Source: Bacillus massiliigorillae (GTDB taxonomy: Bacteria; Bacillota; Bacilli; Bacillales; DSM-1321). From it: a DNA stretch of 64,000 bases. A model generated the notes under the pieces. It saw only the letters and a program-made list of their open reading frames with translations. It had not been told where the DNA came from and searched no databases. Positions 57,131-64,000 of this stretch are shown here, in pieces. The position numbers and the translations under genes were made by a program. Where the stretch lies: contig NZ_HG428742.1 in NCBI RefSeq assembly GCF_000380245.2, forward strand, positions 464,633 to 528,632, given 5' to 3'. How positions within the stretch are numbered: position 1 is the stretch's first letter; each line of letters opens with the position of its first letter.

Positions 57131-58297
57131 ACGTGTAGTCGCCACTAAAGTATATGTCTTAGGTAGACCTACATCGTGCAATTTATGATTCGGTTCTTCT
57201 TCTAACACTTCAATGCATAACCCTGAAGTTGCAGCAGCCGTCACTAACTCTCCAATTGTCCACTTTCTTTGTACGGTTTGCATCAGCTCTTCTTGTACAC
57301 CGTCTGGCATATGCTTCGAAAATGCTACCGTATTATATGAAAGCTCTGGATTAAAGTAATTTCCCGTCACCTTGTGCTTTTTACCAGACGAAGTAATTAG
57401 CTTTGTTGAAATTGGATGAAATTCATGTAAGACAAACCTTCCTCCAGGTACCAACAATTTACTTACTAATTTCATCAATGGCTCAAGTGTAATGAAATAA
57501 TGTAGAACACCTAATTCCATTAATACATAATCATATTGTCGCTCATGCTGTTTTTCATTAATAGAAAACACATCACTTACAACATAATCGAGTGAAGCAT
57601 TAGCTGATTTCGCTACTTCCTTTGCAAACATCGCATTTTCTTGAGAGAAATCCACCACTGTTACATCTGCTCCTAACAGTGCTAGTGCCGTTCCTTTCAC
57701 ACCGTTCGAACCAAGCAGATGAATAACTTTCTTTCCTTCAATTTCGTTCATATATTTATAGAACGGGTGTAATCGCCATTCTGGATTTTGCTTGATTTTT
57801 TCAGCTATCTTTGATGGCTCACCGTATCGTTCAATAAGCGCTTGATAATTATTTTGATTCCATGCTTGCTCATTATGTGCTGTGTATGTTTGCTGCTTCT
57901 CAAGCAAGAAAGCAACAATATCTTCTTGATATGCGGAAAAATCATTTCCATATATGTAACTATACAATGACTTGCACCAAATACCATCTACCGCAATACG
58001 ATAAGGATCTGTTTTAATAGTTGTGTTAAATACACAGCCTACATTTATGTTTAATCCATGAAACTGAACCTCAAAAGTTGCACTTATAGGAGTATTCATA
58101 ACCTCTGAACATGGATAATCAACAAAAAGCTCCTGGCATTTCGAGAAGACATCCCATTGTGTAAGTACATCTATCTTATCAAGAGGAATAGTCATACCTT
58201 GAAGAACTAATGCTGATTCTTCAACAAATGTATAAGGAATAGATGCACTCTCTAACATAGCGCCTAACATTTGAATCGTTTTAATTTGGTCTTTCAC
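57128..58297 (-). CDS. Nucleotidyltransferase-like domain fused to SAM-dependent methyltransferase
   Basis: A 389-aa two-part protein. Residues ~1-130 look like a minimal nucleotidyltransferase or substrate-binding fold (YTFVEESALVLQGMTIPLDKIDVLTQWD, then FEVQFHGLNINVG), but without the classic GS..D.D catalytic pattern. Residues ~185-340 are a class I methyltransferase: motif I VIHLLGSNGVKGTALALLGA, acidic VTVVDFS, motif II YVVSDVF, YDYVLMELGVLHYF and LVPGGRFVLHEFHP. The final ~40 residues (WTIGELVTAAATSGL..EEEP) are typical of UbiE/SmtA-like methyltransferases. Target unknown. GTG start with GGAGGG 6 nt upstream; 13 nt after the HAD gene. Confidence 0.82.
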   Translation of the reverse strand: MKDQIKTIQMLGAMLESASIPYTFVEESALVLQGMTIPLDKIDVLTQWDVFSKCQELFVDYPCSEVMNTPISATFEVQFHGLNINVGCVFNTTIKTDPYRIAVDGIWCKSLYSYIYGNDFSAYQEDIVAFLLEKQQTYTAHNEQAWNQNNYQALIERYGEPSKIAEKIKQNPEWRLHPFYKYMNEIEGKKVIHLLGSNGVKGTALALLGADVTVVDFSQENAMFAKEVAKSANASLDYVVSDVFSINEKQHERQYDYVLMELGVLHYFITLEPLMKLVSKLLVPGGRFVLHEFHPISTKLITSSGKKHKVTGNYFNPELSYNTVAFSKHMPDGVQEELMQTVQRKWTIGELVTAAATSGLCIEVLEEEPNHKLHDVGLPKTYTLVATTR

Positions 58298-58310
58298 CCT
58301 GTACCCTCCA

Positions 58311-58931
58311 CTATGCCTTCACATTTGATGTCATTTGCTTAGCATACATTAAAATATCGGCTGGTGTTTTTGCTTTGTATGTTGGTTTTTCTGGTCGAAT
58401 ATGTCCTTCTTCTGCATATCCCCACGGAACCCAAACAACCGAAACACCACAACGATGACAAGCTTGAATATCACGCACTTCATCACCAACATATAGTAGA
58501 TCGTTCTTCGCCACTTTATATTTATCACTAAATTGATTCAGCATTTCATCTTTACCAAATAAGTTACTTGATGTATAAATATCCGTAATAAACTCTAAAC
58601 CTTGAGTAGCAAAATATGCACGAATATTACTTTCTTCATTAGAGGATATAACAGCGATACCATATCCTTGCTCATGTAATTGAAGCAATACATCCTTCAT
58701 TCCATCGAATAAGCGAATTTGGTTTAATGATTCTTTGTACAATGAATAGAACTCATTTGCAATCAATGAAAAATCCTCTAAAGTTGCAGAATCCTTCATT
58801 ACTTTTGAAAAACCCTCACGATCAACTTGAGGAAACCCATATTTCCCGGCTAGCTGATTAATCGATTGAACAGCTACTTCTTGTGAATCTGCTAATGTAC
58901 CATCAAAGTCAAAAATTACGTATTGTTTCAT
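58311..58931 (-). CDS. HAD family hydrolase (phosphoglycolate phosphatase-like)
   Basis: A 206-aa HAD phosphatase with a helical C1 cap. Motif I YVIFDFDGTLADSQ (Asp8, Asp10), motif II IAVISSNEESNI, Lys in LFGKDEML (~127) and motif IV LLYVGDEVRDIQACHRCGV. Related to Gph/PpaX proteins; the substrate is not identifiable. It is the first gene of a two-gene unit with the methyltransferase fusion. GGAAGG lies before the ATG. Confidence 0.9.
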   Translation of the reverse strand: MKQYVIFDFDGTLADSQEVAVQSINQLAGKYGFPQVDREGFSKVMKDSATLEDFSLIANEFYSLYKESLNQIRLFDGMKDVLLQLHEQGYGIAVISSNEESNIRAYFATQGLEFITDIYTSSNLFGKDEMLNQFSDKYKVAKNDLLYVGDEVRDIQACHRCGVSVVWVPWGYAEEGHIRPEKPTYKAKTPADILMYAKQMTSNVKA

Positions 58932-58976
58932 ATGTCTTTTCCTTCCTCTTCACGCGAATTAAGCTGTATAAAATAA

Positions 58977-59609
58977 CTATTCAACTAAAGAATGTTTAAA
59001 TGCATATATAACAGCTTGTGTACGATCTTGCACTTGGAGTTTACTTAAGATGTTTGAAACATGAACTTTCACTGTTTTTAAAGCAATGAATAATTCATCA
59101 GCCATTTCCTGGTTGCTTTTCCCCTCTGCCATTAACAGAAGAATCTCCATTTCTCGATTTGTTAATTCTTCATGTAATTCCGTTTGCTTTGGATTTCTCA
59201 TTCGTTGCATCATTTTTCCCGTAACTTCTGGTTCTAATACGGATTGTCCATGATAGGTTGACCGAACAGCATCGGCAATTTCGCTTGCTTTTGATGTTTT
59301 TAACATATAGCTTGTAGCACCTGCTTCAAGTGCTGGATATACCTTCTCATCATCGAGAAAGCTTGTTACGATAATAATTTTTGCTTCAGGCCACTGCTCA
59401 ATAATATTCTTCGTCGCTTGTATTCCATCCATTTCTTTCATAACAAGGTCCATTAGAATAATATCTGGTCGTAGCGCTAGAGCCTTCTCTACACCCTCAC
59501 CGCCATCTGCAGCTTCTCCAACCACTTCAATATCAGCCTGAGCTGATAAATAAGCGGAAACCCCAATTCTCACCATTTCATGGTCGTCTACAAATAATAC
59601 TTTAATCAT
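58977..59609 (-). CDS. liaR: Response regulator LiaR (VraR family)
   Basis: A 210-aa NarL/FixJ-type regulator. Receiver domain with IKVLFVDDHEMVRIGV, phospho-acceptor Asp54 in DIILMDLVMKEMDG, Thr in IIIVTSFLDDEKVYPALEAGATSYMLKT; HTH_LuxR output with ELTNREMEILLLMAEGKSNQEMADELFIALKTVKVHVSNILSKL. This is the LiaR/VraR branch that controls the response to cell-wall antibiotics. The ATG at 59609 overlaps the liaS stop by 8 nt (ATGATTAA), so the two are coupled. Last gene of liaFSR. Confidence 0.95.
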   Translation of the reverse strand: MIKVLFVDDHEMVRIGVSAYLSAQADIEVVGEAADGGEGVEKALALRPDIILMDLVMKEMDGIQATKNIIEQWPEAKIIIVTSFLDDEKVYPALEAGATSYMLKTSKASEIADAVRSTYHGQSVLEPEVTGKMMQRMRNPKQTELHEELTNREMEILLLMAEGKSNQEMADELFIALKTVKVHVSNILSKLQVQDRTQAVIYAFKHSLVE

Positions 59610-60642
59610 CACTTTCACCCTTCGCTATAACAGGAACTTTTACCTCTAAGCGTGTTCCTTTGTTCAAAACACTAACAATCTTCAATGTGCCGCCAACTTC
59701 TAGTGCTCGTTCATGCATATTTTGCAAACCATAAGAACCTGCTTTTGAATCTTCTACTTTAAATCCAACGCCATCATCCGATACAATCATAATAATTGTA
59801 CCTTCTCTTGCTACTAAGTGCACTTCTAACGTAGTTGCCTTCGAATGACGAAGTGTATTAGAAACAGACTCTTGAAGAATCCGGAATAGTTGATCTTCTA
59901 CGCCTTTATCTAACTTCACCTCTTCAACCTTCCACGTTATTTTCATCGGTACCTTCTGCATGAGCTCAACAAGTAATTCTTCCATTCCCTCTTTAAGAGA
60001 CTTACCCTTTAGCGGTACTGGTCTTAGATGTAATAACAACGCACGCATTTCGAGCTGAGATTGGTGAATCATCTCCTCCACTAGCTTTAACTGTTTGGAG
60101 TTCTGATGATCTTGAGACGGACTTTCATTAATAGCCGACATCAACATAGATGCAGCAAATAATTGTTGTGACACCGAATCATGTAGTTCTCTAGCTAATC
60201 GATTTCTTTCTTGAGAAACGATTTCTTGAATACGTTTTTCTTGAATTTCAGCTCGCTCATTGGCTAGTTTCTGTGAAATTGCAATTTGCTCAGTAACGTG
60301 ATGCTGTAGCTTATTCATTTTTTCATATACATTTGTTAAATCTTGTGGAATCTTCTTGTCACTTGGAGTGATGGGTTTACCTAACTCCATTTGCGAAATA
60401 CTGCTGCTGATTTCTGATAATCGTTCCTTCCAATAATAACCGTTTATTAAACCTGAAATAGAACCTATAAACAAACTAACTGCCGGAACAAACACAATAA
60501 ATGGGATATCCATAATCTTTTTATCCCAAAGTTCCTTGTACTCCGTTATAGGATACACATCCAGAAAAATCACCAAAAACAACGAAGAGAGGAGAAACGA
60601 ATACAGCATTCCCAACAGGACTTGTCGTTGTAAAATACTCAT
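59602..60642 (-). CDS. liaS: Sensor histidine kinase LiaS (VraS family)
   Basis: A 346-aa intramembrane-sensing kinase. Two helices (~8-30, ~46-69) enclose a short extracellular loop of about 15 residues. A HAMP-like/coiled segment follows, then HisKA_3 with ERNRLARELHDSVSQQLFA (phospho-His154), and the HATPase_c domain with LFRILQESVSNTLRHSKA (N box), VSDDGVGFKVEDS (G1) and GSYGLQNMHERALEVGGTLK (G2). Typical LiaS/VraS. It overlaps liaF by 4 nt upstream and liaR downstream. Confidence 0.95.
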   Translation of the reverse strand: MSILQRQVLLGMLYSFLLSSLFLVIFLDVYPITEYKELWDKKIMDIPFIVFVPAVSLFIGSISGLINGYYWKERLSEISSSISQMELGKPITPSDKKIPQDLTNVYEKMNKLQHHVTEQIAISQKLANERAEIQEKRIQEIVSQERNRLARELHDSVSQQLFAASMLMSAINESPSQDHQNSKQLKLVEEMIHQSQLEMRALLLHLRPVPLKGKSLKEGMEELLVELMQKVPMKITWKVEEVKLDKGVEDQLFRILQESVSNTLRHSKATTLEVHLVAREGTIIMIVSDDGVGFKVEDSKAGSYGLQNMHERALEVGGTLKIVSVLNKGTRLEVKVPVIAKGESDD

Positions 60643-61373
60643 ATACGCTTCACCTCTATATTTCCTACAAGTGTACTTGTTATAATTTTAACTTTTTGTT
60701 GTGATTCATCATATTGAGATGTGTAATATTGAATGCTTTCATTAAACAGTCGCTGTTCCTTATTCTGCAATATCGTTACCGAACCAAGGATAACAGAATG
60801 AACTACTTTTACTTCAATTTCATAAGGTACGTAGATTTTTATATTACCAACAGCATTCCTAATGCTAATAACAGCTTCACCTTTCGGTAAAACCGTATTA
60901 CTCAAGTCAACAATAATATCACCCACACCATTTTGAATATTAATATCTTCCCATTCATAAACAGACTCTGGTGTTTTTTGATCTCCCAGAACATTATTTT
61001 TAAATAACATTGGTTTGCTGTATAACGTTTCTGGATGATAGATATTAGGTTCATTCTCTATATTCGGTGTATACATGGCAGGATGTTTCTTCGACTGTAT
61101 AAATTTATAAACTAAAACACCTAATACAGCCAATAAAAATAATTTAAAAGTAAACATGTTAACTATCGTCACTATTCCACTAATAGCCCCGATAATGAGT
61201 GCTAACTTTCCAATCATTCTATGCCATTTCTTCATTCCGAAATAAATGAAACAAGCAGACATAAATAAAGAAAAGAGGAGATCTCCATCAAAGAATGTTA
61301 ATTCAATTAGCAGAAGTACTACGGCAAATATGATGATCCAGCTTATTAAATCTGATTTCTTTTTAAATGCCAT
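60639..61373 (-). CDS. liaF: LiaF inhibitor membrane protein
   Basis: A 244-aa protein with about four N-terminal helices (to ~90) and a C-terminal cytosolic/envelope beta domain (~130-244, DUF2154): INIQNGVGDIIVDLSNTVLPKGEAVISI, RNAVGNIKIYVPYEIEV, VHSVILGSVTIL and ending TSTLVGNIEVKRI. In B. subtilis LiaF keeps LiaS inactive without stress. GAAAGGAGGAG lies ~7 nt before the ATG. First gene of liaFSR, preceded by its own AT-rich promoter region (TATAAT at about 61410 on the minus strand) and a terminator after liaH. Confidence 0.92.
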   Translation of the reverse strand: MAFKKKSDLISWIIIFAVVLLLIELTFFDGDLLFSLFMSACFIYFGMKKWHRMIGKLALIIGAISGIVTIVNMFTFKLFLLAVLGVLVYKFIQSKKHPAMYTPNIENEPNIYHPETLYSKPMLFKNNVLGDQKTPESVYEWEDINIQNGVGDIIVDLSNTVLPKGEAVISIRNAVGNIKIYVPYEIEVKVVHSVILGSVTILQNKEQRLFNESIQYYTSQYDESQQKVKIITSTLVGNIEVKRI

Positions 61374-61454
61374 TAGACTCTCCTCCTTTCATGCTTTTTC
61401 TATGTAAAGATTATATGTATAGTATACCCTAACAACATTCATATAGTGATGTTA

Positions 61455-61487
61455 GGAAAAGGCGCAGTTGTAACTACGCCTTTTCTA
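61455..61487 (-). terminator. Hairpin between liaH and liaF
   Basis: AAAAGGCG-C-AGTT pairs with AACT-A-CGCCTTTT, followed on the minus strand by CCTAACATC. A second inverted repeat CCTAACA/TGTTAGG (61428-61456) abuts it. The T-tract is short. Confidence 0.7.
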
Positions 61488-61503
61488 GAATAACATGTTT
61501 AGG

Positions 61504-62151
61504 TTATGAAATTAAATCACTTTCGTTATTTTTTGCTTGTTTTTCTAATTCTGCAATTCTTACATCAATCGTGTTACGATAGTAATTTGTATTAACTTGA
61601 TCCTCTAAACGAGTTATATAGTTTTCCATTTCATCAAAGCGAGCAGTTGAATTATTCATCGCTTGATCTGTATCTAATACTTTATTGATACGATAGTTTG
61701 CACGAGCGACGTTTTCACGACCCATGATTTCTAAGCGTTTCAGATGCATATCTTTCAGTTTATGCTTCATTTTAGCATATTTTCTTTCAAGCTCATCTAA
61801 TTGCTTGCCTGCTGCTTCAGCAGCTTCTTTTAGACGCTCGGCACGCGCTTCATATTGATTCTTCTCAGCTAGTACAAAATCGTAAAGCTCTACTTCACCA
61901 GCTTGTGAAGCTACCTCAACTTGATGTGCACGTTTTTCAGCCAAACGCTGTGCCTCCATATATTCGCGAGTAAATTCTTCTTTCAAACGAGATTGACGTT
62001 CAAATAAGCTACGTACCTTTTCAGTTTCACGCTCACACTCTCTCAAATATTGATTTAGCATAGCAAGTGGATTTTTTTGCTCTTTATTATCTAAAAGCTC
62101 ATGGATATCAGCTGTTACAGTGTATTTAATACGAGAAAATATGTTTTTCAT
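61504..62151 (-). CDS. liaH: PspA/IM30 family protein LiaH
   Basis: A 215-aa coiled-coil phage-shock protein. N-terminal amphipathic helix NIFSRIKYTVTADIHELLD, then long helices ~40-190 rich in E/K/R/A (LAEKRAHQVEVASQAGE, ERLKEAAEAAGKQLDELERK) and the domain MGRENVARANYRINKVLD. It forms large ring-like assemblies protecting the membrane under envelope stress. AAAGGAG lies ~10 nt before the ATG. It follows the liaI-like gene by 21 nt, the liaIH arrangement of B. subtilis, but no liaG follows. Confidence 0.93.
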   Translation of the reverse strand: MKNIFSRIKYTVTADIHELLDNKEQKNPLAMLNQYLRECERETEKVRSLFERQSRLKEEFTREYMEAQRLAEKRAHQVEVASQAGEVELYDFVLAEKNQYEARAERLKEAAEAAGKQLDELERKYAKMKHKLKDMHLKRLEIMGRENVARANYRINKVLDTDQAMNNSTARFDEMENYITRLEDQVNTNYYRNTIDVRIAELEKQAKNNESDLIS

Positions 62152-62172
62152 AATCGTTCAATCTCCTTTATA

Positions 62173-62535
62173 TTAATTTCTATTTAAGTTTTCCCATTCT
62201 CTTTCAAAGTTCATGAAAGGATCGTTGTCATTGTCGTTATTATTGTTTACAGTAACTTGTTTCTTGTTGTTCCAGTTTTTATAAACTAGATACATTACAT
62301 AAGCTGCGAGTAAAGCCATTACAGATGGAATATTTGAGATAGAAGCACTAAGGAAGATTAAACCAATAATCCCCCAGACAATCTTAGAACCTGTTGTTTT
62401 AGCTTTCAAAAACTCTTTAACAACTAGGTAAGCAATACCTAAAGTGATAGCTAAAGCTAATAACGGCCCTATATTTGCAAGAAACACTATAGCAGCAATA
62501 CCTCCAACTAAAAGCAAACCAAATTTTTTCATCAT
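62173..62535 (-). CDS. liaI: LiaI-like membrane protein
   Basis: A ~120-aa protein with three or four hydrophobic segments (FGLLLVGGIAAIVFLANIG; LLALAITLGIAYLVVKEFL; IVWGIIGLIFLSASI; VMALLAAYVMYLVYKNW) and a polar Asn/Asp-rich tail ending FEREWENLNRN. B. subtilis LiaI has the same layout and a similar ...AEWEEFLKKN tail and anchors LiaH. AAAGGAGGAG lies 5-8 nt before two consecutive ATGs (62535, 62532). First gene of liaIH. Confidence 0.85.
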   Translation of the reverse strand: MMKKFGLLLVGGIAAIVFLANIGPLLALAITLGIAYLVVKEFLKAKTTGSKIVWGIIGLIFLSASISNIPSVMALLAAYVMYLVYKNWNNKKQVTVNNNNDNDNDPFMNFEREWENLNRN

Positions 62536-62610
62536 CCGCTCCTCCTTTCTTGTCTCTATCTTACCTAGATTTCGCACTTTTCATAATCGTCCTCAGCTAT
62601 ATTTTGGATT

Positions 62611-62626
62611 AAGACTTTAGACTTAC
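62611..62626 (-). promoter_or_regulatory. Candidate LiaR/VraR-binding motif upstream of liaI
   Basis: On the minus strand GTAAGTCTAAAGTCTTA holds tandem AGTCT elements with an ACTTTAGACT-like dyad, the style of VraR/LiaR boxes. It lies ~80 bp before the liaI start, with a possible -10 (AATATAGC) downstream. Assigned mainly from position. Confidence 0.4.
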
Positions 62627-62666
62627 AGCCCTCTAAACTTACAAGAATTACAGCATATAATGAAAA

Positions 62667-62715
62667 AAAGAAACCTATTGAAAGTAGTTTTAAACACTTT
62701 CAATAGGTTTCTTTT
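62667..62715 (-). terminator. Distal terminator of the tRNA cluster
   Basis: AGAAACCTATTGAAAGT pairs perfectly with ACTTTCAATAGGTTTCT; on the minus strand it runs into TTTTTTTC. Second of two tandem terminators. Confidence 0.88.
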
Positions 62716-62734
62716 GAATTAGTATTTCAACACA

Positions 62735-62771
62735 ACAAAAAGGATCGATGATATTCATCGACCCTTTTTGT
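62735..62771 (-). terminator. Proximal terminator of the tRNA cluster
   Basis: AAAAAGGATCGATGA pairs with TCATCGACCCTTTTT with one mismatch. It lies 18 nt after the last tRNA gene in transcription order. Confidence 0.88.
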
Positions 62772-62788
62772 CTATTCGTCCAATGTGA

Positions 62789-62862
<74 letters not shown>

Positions 62863-62882
62863 ATATATGTATATAAAAAAGG

Positions 62883-62954
62883 CTCCGCAGGTAGGATTCG
62901 AACCTACGACCGCTCGGTTAACAGCCGAGTGCTCTACCACTGAGCTACTGCGGA
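62883..62954 (-). tRNA. tRNA-Asn (GTT)
   Basis: Acceptor TCCGCAG/CTGCGGA, anticodon loop CTGTTAA (GTT), T arm GTAGGTTCGAATCCTAC. CCA not encoded. Confidence 0.97.
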
Positions 62955-62963
62955 ACAATAATA

Positions 62964-63040
<77 letters not shown>

Positions 63041-63048
63041 ATATTATT

Positions 63049-63122
63049 TGGAGCGGGTGAAGAGAATCGAACTCTCATCATCAGCTTGGAAGGCTGAGGT
63101 TTTACCACTAAACTACACCCGC
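63049..63122 (-). tRNA. tRNA-Gly (TCC)
   Basis: Acceptor GCGGGTG/CACCCGC, anticodon loop CTTCCAA (TCC), discriminator T, CCA encoded. Confidence 0.97.
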
Positions 63123-63135
63123 AAATATAAGTTGA

Positions 63136-63206
63136 AGGCAGCAACCGGATTTGAACCGGTGATAAAGGTTTTGCAGACCTTGGCCTTACCACTTGGCTAT
63201 GCTGCC
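63136..63206 (-). tRNA. tRNA-Cys (GCA)
   Basis: Acceptor GGCAGCA/TGCTGCC, anticodon loop CTGCAAA (GCA), discriminator T, CCA not encoded. Confidence 0.97.
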
Positions 63207-63213
63207 ATAATGA

Positions 63214-63285
63214 CTGGGCTAGAAGGATTCGAACCTTCGCATGACGGAATCAAAATCCGTTGCCTTACCGCTTGGCTATAGCCCA
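63214..63285 (-). tRNA. tRNA-Gln (TTG)
   Basis: Acceptor TGGGCTA/TAGCCCA, anticodon loop TTTTGAT (TTG), discriminator G, CCA not encoded. Confidence 0.97.
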
Positions 63286-63301
63286 ATAATAAAATTTTAA
63301 A

Positions 63302-63378
63302 TGGGGCGACTGATGGGAATCGAACCCACGAGTGTCGGAACCACAATCCGATGCGTTAACCACTTCGCCACAATCGCC
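63302..63378 (-). tRNA. tRNA-His (GTG)
   Basis: Eight-pair acceptor GGCGATTG/CAGTCGCC, consistent with the extra G-1 pair of tRNA-His; anticodon loop TTGTGGT (GTG); CCA encoded. Confidence 0.97.
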
Positions 63379-63383
63379 GTAAT

Positions 63384-63457
63384 TGGCAGGGGTAGTAGGA
63401 ATTGAACCCACACCAAAGGTTTTGGAGACCTCTATTCTACCTTTAAACTATACCCCT
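63384..63457 (-). tRNA. tRNA-Trp (CCA)
   Basis: Acceptor AGGGGTA/TACCCCT, anticodon loop CTCCAAA (CCA), discriminator G, 3' CCA encoded. Confidence 0.97.
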
Positions 63458-63466
63458 AGAAAAAAA

Positions 63467-63550
63467 TGGTGGAGGGGGGCAGATTCGAACTGCCGAACCC
63501 TAAGGAGCGGATTTACAGTCCGCCGCGTTTAGCCACTTCGCTACCCCTCC
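63467..63550 (-). tRNA. tRNA-Tyr (GTA)
   Basis: Class II tRNA with a long variable arm (84 nt including CCA). Acceptor GGAGGGG/CCCCTCC, anticodon loop CTGTAAA (GTA), CCA encoded. Confidence 0.97.
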
Positions 63551-63578
63551 ATAGTTGCTTAAAACTAAGGGTAAATAA

Positions 63579-63654
63579 TGGTGGCTCAGGACGGAATCGA
63601 ACCGCCGACACAAGGATTTTCAGTCCTTTGCTCTACCGACTGAGCTACTGAGCC
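63579..63654 (-). tRNA. tRNA-Phe (GAA)
   Basis: Acceptor GGCTCAG/CTGAGCC, anticodon loop CTGAAAA (GAA), CCA encoded. Confidence 0.97.
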
Positions 63655-63672
63655 ATAAATAATAAATAAAAA

Positions 63673-63749
63673 TGGCGGTCCGGACGGGACTCGAACCCGC
63701 GACCTCCTGCGTGACAGGCAGGCATTCTAACCAGCTGAACTACCGGACC
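63673..63749 (-). tRNA. tRNA-Asp (GTC)
   Basis: Acceptor GGTCCGG/CCGGACC, anticodon loop CTGTCAC (GTC), discriminator G, CCA encoded. Confidence 0.97.
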
Positions 63750-63785
63750 AAATTTTATTTATAAAGTATTATTCAAAAGTAATAA

Positions 63786-63878
63786 TGGAGGAGGTAGAGG
63801 GATTCGAACCCCCGCGAGCCGTTAAGCCCCTGTCGGTTTTCAAGACCGATCCCTTCAGCCGGACTTGGGTATACCTCC
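63786..63878 (-). tRNA. tRNA-Ser (TGA)
   Basis: Class II tRNA, 93 nt with CCA. Acceptor GGAGGTA/TACCTCC, anticodon loop CTTGAAA (TGA), long variable arm. Confidence 0.97.
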
Positions 63879-63898
63879 GTCATAATTAACATATTGAA

Positions 63899-63974
63899 TG
63901 GTGGAGCCTAGCGGGATCGAACCGCTGACCTCCTGCGTGCAAGGCAGGCGCTCTCCCAGCTGAGCTAAGGCCCC
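63899..63974 (-). tRNA. tRNA-Ala (TGC)
   Basis: Acceptor GGGGCCT pairs with AGGCTCC (one G-U), anticodon loop CTTGCAC (TGC), discriminator A, CCA encoded. Confidence 0.97.
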
Positions 63975-63988
63975 ATAAATTATTTGAA

Positions 63989-64000
63989 TGGTCGGGAAGA
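63989..64000 (-). tRNA. tRNA-Pro, 3' end only (cut by window edge)
   Basis: On the minus strand the last bases read TCTTCCCGACCA, the 3' acceptor half plus CCA of a CGGGAAG-type tRNA, which fits tRNA-Pro. The anticodon is outside the window. Confidence 0.6.

Overview
The window is AT-rich chromosomal DNA of an endospore-forming Bacillaceae bacterium (Bacillus or a close relative). Shine-Dalgarno sites are strong (AGGAGG type), TTG and GTG starts are common, and spore genes (rsfA, cwlJ, gerQ, a pbpG-type PBP), bacillithiol synthesis (bshB2) and a Lia cell-envelope stress locus are present. From memory of B. subtilis gene order, the backbone is collinear with the ywj-ywi-ywh-ywg-ywf-ywd region: ywjE/ywjD (cls end, uvsE), ywiB-argS, ywhE/D/C/B, ywgA-ywfO, rsfA (ywfN), ywfL (lipL)-pta-hemQ, gerQ-ywdK, ywdI-ung-like-pdxK. 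Blocks absent from that order are inserted between.

Layout. 1-3.3 kb: end of a cardiolipin synthase gene, uvsE, and a three-gene operon for an ABC-2 exporter with an XRE-AbrB fusion regulator. 3.4-14.8 kb: argS, ywiB, class A PBP, LOG-family hydrolase, ywhD, ywhC, tautomerase, ywgA, HD hydrolase, DUF1450, rsfA. 14.9-26.3 kb: an alpha-glucoside phosphorolysis region with two different GH65 phosphorylases, DUF1189 protein, LacI regulator, MdxEFG-type importer without an ATPase, and beta-phosphoglucomutase. CGAAACGTTTCG-type operators lie at both divergent promoters. Together these genes import an alpha-glucobiose or maltodextrin, split it with phosphate, and feed beta-glucose 1-phosphate to glucose 6-phosphate. 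26.4-43.3 kb: EAL/GGDEF protein, lipL, pta, hemQ, cwlJ-gerQ, ywdK, a BI-1 homologue, yebC, ywdI, a 57-aa Cys protein, a divergent uracil-DNA glycosylase, pdxK, yojF-bshB2, PQQ-type dehydrogenase, HAD, aldo/keto reductase. 43.5-58.9 kb: YjiH transporter, LTA-synthase-like enzyme, twin-P-loop ATPase, topB-ybaK, ptsH, ABC-F protein, azoreductase, lactonase, sdpR-sdpI pair, nucleotidyltransferase-methyltransferase fusion, HAD. 59-62.5 kb: liaI-H and liaF-S-R on the minus strand. 62.8-64 kb: fourteen minus-strand tRNA genes, the last cut by the window edge.

The least expected structure is intergenic. Eight copies of a ~145-190 bp structured repeat (family A) all lie in the same orientation. Seven are between a plus-strand stop codon and the next hairpin or gene, and one is between divergent genes. 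Three versions of the outer helices are each matched by complementary partners around a constant internal loop, so base pairing has been preserved while sequence changed. Several copies end exactly at the T-tract of a neighbouring terminator. Other long palindromes (8.2-8.4 kb, 35.0-35.1 kb) and short shared modules lie beside them. No CRISPR array, prophage, transposase gene or obvious defence island is visible. Function calls are from motif and family recognition by eye; no database search was run.
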